Shown here: in pieces, positions 6,815 through 9,388 of the stretch | How the letters are laid out: each line of letters begins with the position of its first letter | Position numbering within the stretch: position 1 is the stretch's first letter | Assembly: GCA_030601485.1 (NCBI GenBank) | Contig: JAUVTO010000062.1 | Span: 1 to 9,388, forward strand | DNA length: 9,388 nt | Origin: Desulfobacterales bacterium | GTDB taxonomy: Bacteria > Desulfobacterota > Desulfobacteria > Desulfobacterales > UBA11574 | Direction: 5' to 3' | Program-made: the position numbers and the translations under genes | Notes under the pieces: model-generated | Database searches by the model: none | Told to the model about the DNA's origin: nothing | Seen by the model: the letters and a program-made list of their open reading frames with translations, nothing else

Positions 6815-6958
6815 TTTCCATCCATAAATGGCTATTTTTCCGATGAGCGGCGTTCTCCGCGGGTTTCCGCCCTCGACGTACTTCAAGTACGCCTCGGGCG
6901 AAAACCCTTGTGCGGCCTTGCTCATCGAAAAAATCCCTCATTTATAAATTGGAAACTA
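6812..6958. repeat. Palindromic MITE-like repeat element, 147 bp
   Basis: The termini are exact inverted copies of TAGTTTCC (6812-6819 and 6951-6958). Further paired segments are an imperfect stretch over the rest of the arm, cgatgagc (6841-6848) with gctcatcg (6920-6927), gggttt (6861-6866) with aaaccc (6902-6907), and a perfect central stem cgtactt (6877-6883) with aagtacg (6885-6891). All share one axis near 6884-6885, so the whole element folds back on itself. The first three bases are the stop codon of the upstream ATPase gene. There is no coding content. As a transcript it would make a strong hairpin just after the EF-G/ATPase operon, which could act in 3'-end protection or attenuation; no U-tract follows, so a standard intrinsic terminator is not supported. 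Confidence 0.8.
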
Positions 6959-6978
6959 CTTAGTGCCTGAACGAGAAA

Positions 6979-7020
6979 GCATTGATCATTGAGTATTTAT
7001 CATTTGTCATTGGTCATTTG
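6979..7020. repeat. Heptanucleotide repeat block 1 (6 units)
   Basis: Six consecutive 7-bp units lie in one register with consensus TCATTKG/A. The last three (TCATTTG, TCATTGG, TCATTTG at 7000-7020) are closest to each other and the earlier ones are more degenerate. The block is noncoding in all frames I examined. Confidence 0.75.
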
Positions 7021-7024
7021 CCTG

Positions 7025-7059
7025 CCCCGTGAAATTCTGGAAGGACCATTTCACTGGGG
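7025..7059. repeat. Hairpin between the two heptad blocks
   Basis: CCCC+GTGAAAT (7025-7035) pairs with ATTTCAC+GGGG (7048-7059), with a single unpaired T at 7055 and a 12-nt loop. This is an 11-bp stem. It is followed by repeat sequence and not by a T-run, so it does not look like a typical intrinsic terminator. Confidence 0.6.
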
Positions 7060-7122
7060 TCATTCGTCATTCGATATTCATTATTCGTTATTCGTCACTT
7101 TTCACTGAACCCTGAACCCTTA
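7060..7122. repeat. Heptanucleotide repeat block 2 (9 units)
   Basis: Nine units of 7 bp keep one register: two exact TCATTCG copies (7060-7073), a diverged unit, two exact TTATTCG copies (7081-7094), two TCACTNN units, then ACCCTGA and ACCCTTA (7109-7122). The array ends 8 bp before the -35 box of the next promoter. It is noncoding. Confidence 0.7.
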
Positions 7123-7130
7123 TTATTTTT

Positions 7131-7159
7131 TTGACACTCAAATCTACTTGTCCTATATT
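7131..7159 (+). promoter_or_regulatory. Near-consensus sigma-70 promoter, predicted leaderless
   Basis: TTGACA (7131-7136) is a perfect -35 box. After exactly 17 bp comes TATATT (7154-7159), 5 of 6 matches to the -10 consensus. The usual start site would be 7166-7167, which coincides with the A of the glycosyltransferase ATG at 7167. The mRNA would thus carry no ribosome-binding site. The TTG within the -35 box is also an in-frame start for the downstream gene by naive reading, but that choice would put the promoter inside the gene. Confidence 0.7.
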
Positions 7160-7166
7160 TCTTAAA

Positions 7167-8564
7167 ATGAAAATAGCATTTATTCATTATCATCTCAAAA
7201 CCGGTGGCGTAACAACGGTTTTAAGACAGCAGGTGGAAGCTCTCCGTGACACGTGTGACATACTGGTATTGACCGGCGAGATTCCGGAATCGTCCTTTCT
7301 TTGCCATACCGTTCATATCCCTGGACTGGGTTACGATCGCCGAGATCAGAATAGATTGGCCCCCCAAGATATTGCGACCTCCATCACCCGGGCGATCAAT
7401 CTAAAATGGAAAAGCGGATGCGACCTTGTGCATGTTCACAACCCCACACTGGCAAAAAACAGGAATTTTTTGAAAATTCTCAAAGCCCTCCAAAACAATA
7501 AGATCAAACTTTTTCTTCAGATCCATGACTTTGCGGAAGACGGAAGACCTTTGGTATATTTTTCTGAGGATGAATATATTCAAAACTGCCATTACGGTGT
7601 CATTAATTCAAGGGATTACAACATACTGCTCAAATCAGGATTAAAAGAAAAGGGGTTGCATAAAATTTTCAACACCATAAACCCTTTTAAGTTAAACACA
7701 ACAGACGCAGCACCAAAAAACCTGGTTCTGTATCCGATTCGAGCACTCCGGAGAAAAAACATCGGAGAAGCAATCCTTATCTCCCTGTTTTTCAAAAACA
7801 ATGAAACCCTTGCCATTACCCTCCCGCCCAACAGCCCGGCAGACCTGGAAAGCTATGATCAATGGAAGGCGTTTGTAAAAGAAAATAATCTGAATGTGAT
7901 ATTTGAAGCGGGTTTATCCCATGAATTTTCAGAACTTGTCCTGTCCGCCAGGTTTCTTATCACCACAAGAATTACCGAGGGATTCGGGTTTTCATTTCTC
8001 GAACCCTGGACCGCAAAAAAAATTTTATGGGGAAGAAAACTGCCGGAAATATGCCATGACTTTGAGAAAAAGGGGGTTTGGCTGGATCACCTTTACACGC
8101 GGCTGTCTGTTCCCGTGGAATGGCTCGGCAAAGAAAAGTTGTTTAGGAAGTGGCAGGCGTGTATACGAAAAGCGTGTTCCATGTTCGGCATAATGATCGA
8201 TAAAACGAAAATCGTAGCTGCTTTTGAAAAAATAACCGCAAATGATAGCGTCGATTTTGGACTGCTTGATGAAGCCTTCCAAAAAACGGTAATATCTAAT
8301 CTGTTATCCGACAAGTCAAATCGAGACAGGCTGACATCTCTTAACCCTTTCCTTTTGGATCCCGGAAACGTGTCAGACAAAGAGGCTCTGATACAAAACA
8401 ACATGAAGGCAGTGGTGTTCCATTACAATAAAACGAACTACAGAAAGAATCTCGTTGATATCTATTCCAGAGTAATCAAGGATAAGGTTTACCATAAAAT
8501 AGACAAAAAAATTCTTCTTTCAAAATTTCTGACTCCGGAAGATTTTAGCCTTCTCAAATGGTGA
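7167..8564 (+). CDS. GT-B glycosyltransferase, GT4-like
   Basis: The 465-residue product resembles retaining GT-B glycosyltransferases that transfer a sugar from a nucleotide-sugar donor. The N-terminus MKIAFIHYHLKTGGVTTVL is the usual first strand plus glycine-rich loop (GG at 13-14). DLVHVHNP (86-93) is the conserved DxVHxH region. The C-terminal donor-binding half has YPIRALRRKN, where the family has a basic phosphate-binding patch, and TEGFGFSFLEP, an EX7E pair at Glu271 and Glu279. ATG 7167 is chosen because it begins the recognisable fold; the TTG at 7131 lies in a -35 promoter box. The last 130 residues or so are not recognisable. There is no signal peptide or obvious membrane helix, so it is probably cytoplasmic. 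The HAD hydrolase starts 4 bp after its stop, indicating an operon. Acceptor and donor cannot be told from sequence. Confidence 0.85.
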   Translation: MKIAFIHYHLKTGGVTTVLRQQVEALRDTCDILVLTGEIPESSFLCHTVHIPGLGYDRRDQNRLAPQDIATSITRAINLKWKSGCDLVHVHNPTLAKNRNFLKILKALQNNKIKLFLQIHDFAEDGRPLVYFSEDEYIQNCHYGVINSRDYNILLKSGLKEKGLHKIFNTINPFKLNTTDAAPKNLVLYPIRALRRKNIGEAILISLFFKNNETLAITLPPNSPADLESYDQWKAFVKENNLNVIFEAGLSHEFSELVLSARFLITTRITEGFGFSFLEPWTAKKILWGRKLPEICHDFEKKGVWLDHLYTRLSVPVEWLGKEKLFRKWQACIRKACSMFGIMIDKTKIVAAFEKITANDSVDFGLLDEAFQKTVISNLLSDKSNRDRLTSLNPFLLDPGNVSDKEALIQNNMKAVVFHYNKTNYRKNLVDIYSRVIKDKVYHKIDKKILLSKFLTPEDFSLLKW

Positions 8565-8568
8565 AATT

Positions 8569-9388
8569 ATGGAAAAAAATGATTTGATCTCTAACTATAT
8601 AGAGCCTATTTCCCCGCTTCCGACGTCTTTGAAGCCAAGCGGAAAACTGGAAGAAAAAATCGAGGTTGTTCTTTTTGACCTGTATGGCACACTCTTTATC
8701 AGCAGATCAGGCGATATCAGCATGGCAAAGAAAAAATCACCGCAAACGAAAAAACTTGAAAAATTGCTGCAAAAATTCGGAATTACAAAAGAGCCTCAAA
8801 CCGTTTTAAAACAATTTTACGCTGCCATAGAAAACCAACATGAACTGCTCAAGAAAAAAGGGGTTGACTTCCCGGAAGTTGAAATAGACCAAATTTGGAT
8901 GCGTGTGCTTGAAAATGACGACATTGAAGGCGTTCGTGCATTTGCCGTCACATATGAGATGATTGTAAATCCCGTATATCCCATGCCGAACCTTGAAAAA
9001 ATGCTTTCGGTCTGCCAGGATTCGAATGTATTGATGGGCATTATATCAAACGCCCAGTTTTATACTCCATATCTGTTTAACTGGTTTCTTGGCGCAAATC
9101 CGGAAAATCTTGGATTTCACCCGGATCTTATCCTTTATTCATACAAATTCGGATATGCAAAACCATCCTCATTCATGTTCCGGGTTGCGGCGGATCGGCT
9201 TGAAGATATGGACATCTCTGCCCATTCAGCTCTCTATATCGGGAATGATATGTTAAACGACATCTATCCTGCAAAAAAGGCGGGATTCAAAACAGGACTC
9301 TTTGCCGGTGATGAAAGATCGCTGAGGTTGAGAAAAGATGAGCCTAAGTGCAAAGACCTTTGTGTTGATCTTGTAATAACCGATCTTG
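8569..9388 (+). CDS. HAD-family hydrolase (3' end beyond window)
   Basis: An open frame begins at ATG 8569 and runs without a stop to the window end, 273 codons so far. It carries the four haloacid-dehalogenase motifs: I, VVLFDLYGTL with nucleophile Asp37 (DLYGT, with Tyr at the usual acid/base position, which is known in many HAD proteins); II, IISNAQ with Ser160; III, Lys198 in GYAKPSS; IV, GNDMLNDIYPAKKAG with Asp227 and Asp231. The helical region between motifs I and II (about residues 50-150) fits a C1-type cap. The family is mostly phosphatases acting on small phosphorylated metabolites. The extra 30 or so N-terminal residues before motif I are unusual. Motif I lacks the second Asp (DxD) typical of phosphatases, so the reaction is uncertain. 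It is co-transcribed with the glycosyltransferase, which suggests sugar-phosphate chemistry, but this is inference. Confidence 0.85.
   Translation, partial: MEKNDLISNYIEPISPLPTSLKPSGKLEEKIEVVLFDLYGTLFISRSGDISMAKKKSPQTKKLEKLLQKFGITKEPQTVLKQFYAAIENQHELLKKKGVDFPEVEIDQIWMRVLENDDIEGVRAFAVTYEMIVNPVYPMPNLEKMLSVCQDSNVLMGIISNAQFYTPYLFNWFLGANPENLGFHPDLILYSYKFGYAKPSSFMFRVAADRLEDMDISAHSALYIGNDMLNDIYPAKKAGFKTGLFAGDERSLRLRKDEPKCKDLCVDLVITDL

Noticed and set aside
6841..6958. Intrinsic terminator after the ATPase
   Set aside because: The hairpin is far longer than a terminator stem and is not followed by a T-run.
6979..7122. Heptad region considered as a CRISPR array
   Set aside because: Units are 7 bp, contiguous and without unique spacers, so this is a simple tandem repeat.
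7903..8193. 96-codon plus-strand frame inside the glycosyltransferase
   Set aside because: It overlaps the EX7E donor-site region in another frame, and the glycosyltransferase frame is clearly the coding one.
8817..9041. Minus-strand frame near the right edge
   Set aside because: It lies opposite the HAD hydrolase between motifs I and II and has no independent support.

Overview
The window looks like a chromosomal segment of a Desulfobacterota (former Deltaproteobacteria) bacterium, probably of the Desulfobacterales type. The basis is moderate GC, an EF-G of the mitochondrial-like subtype shared by spirochaetes, planctomycetes and delta-proteobacteria, a CFI-box C-terminal domain on a secreted protease, and intergenic spaces filled with palindromic and short tandem repeats. 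This placement is inference; no taxonomic marker such as rRNA is present. There is no tRNA, rRNA, CRISPR array or recognisable transposase.

Left part (1-3762). A 125-bp palindromic repeat (9-133) abuts a minus-strand remnant that resembles part of an RND-efflux periplasmic adaptor. Then come two tightly packed plus-strand genes. The first encodes a TolC-family outer-membrane protein (454-1776). The second encodes an exported S8 subtilisin-like protease with a glycine linker, a CFIATAAYGS-type C-terminal box and a terminal membrane segment (1789-3762). Their near-zero spacing suggests one operon acting at the cell envelope.

Middle part (3763-6814). A 263-bp spacer carries a short repeated motif and a plausible sigma-70 promoter. 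It leads to a full-length elongation factor G of the mtEFG1/spdEFG1 kind, outside any rpsL-rpsG-tuf context. Its stop overlaps the start region of a small RecA/KaiC-like P-loop ATPase of unknown function, so the two are probably translationally coupled.

Right part (6812-9388). A 352-bp spacer contains a second palindromic element whose end supplies the ATPase stop codon, then two blocks of in-register heptanucleotide repeats separated by a hairpin. It ends in a near-consensus promoter (TTGACA, 17 bp, TATATT) placed so close to the next ATG that the mRNA is predicted to be leaderless. That promoter would drive a GT-B glycosyltransferase (7167-8564) and, 4 bp later, a HAD-family hydrolase that runs off the window end.

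The most notable points are the two palindromic elements with the same central core, the EF-G/ATPase coupling, the TolC/CFI-box protease pair, and the leaderless-promoter arrangement next to the heptad array. I found no unambiguous new defence or mobile system.
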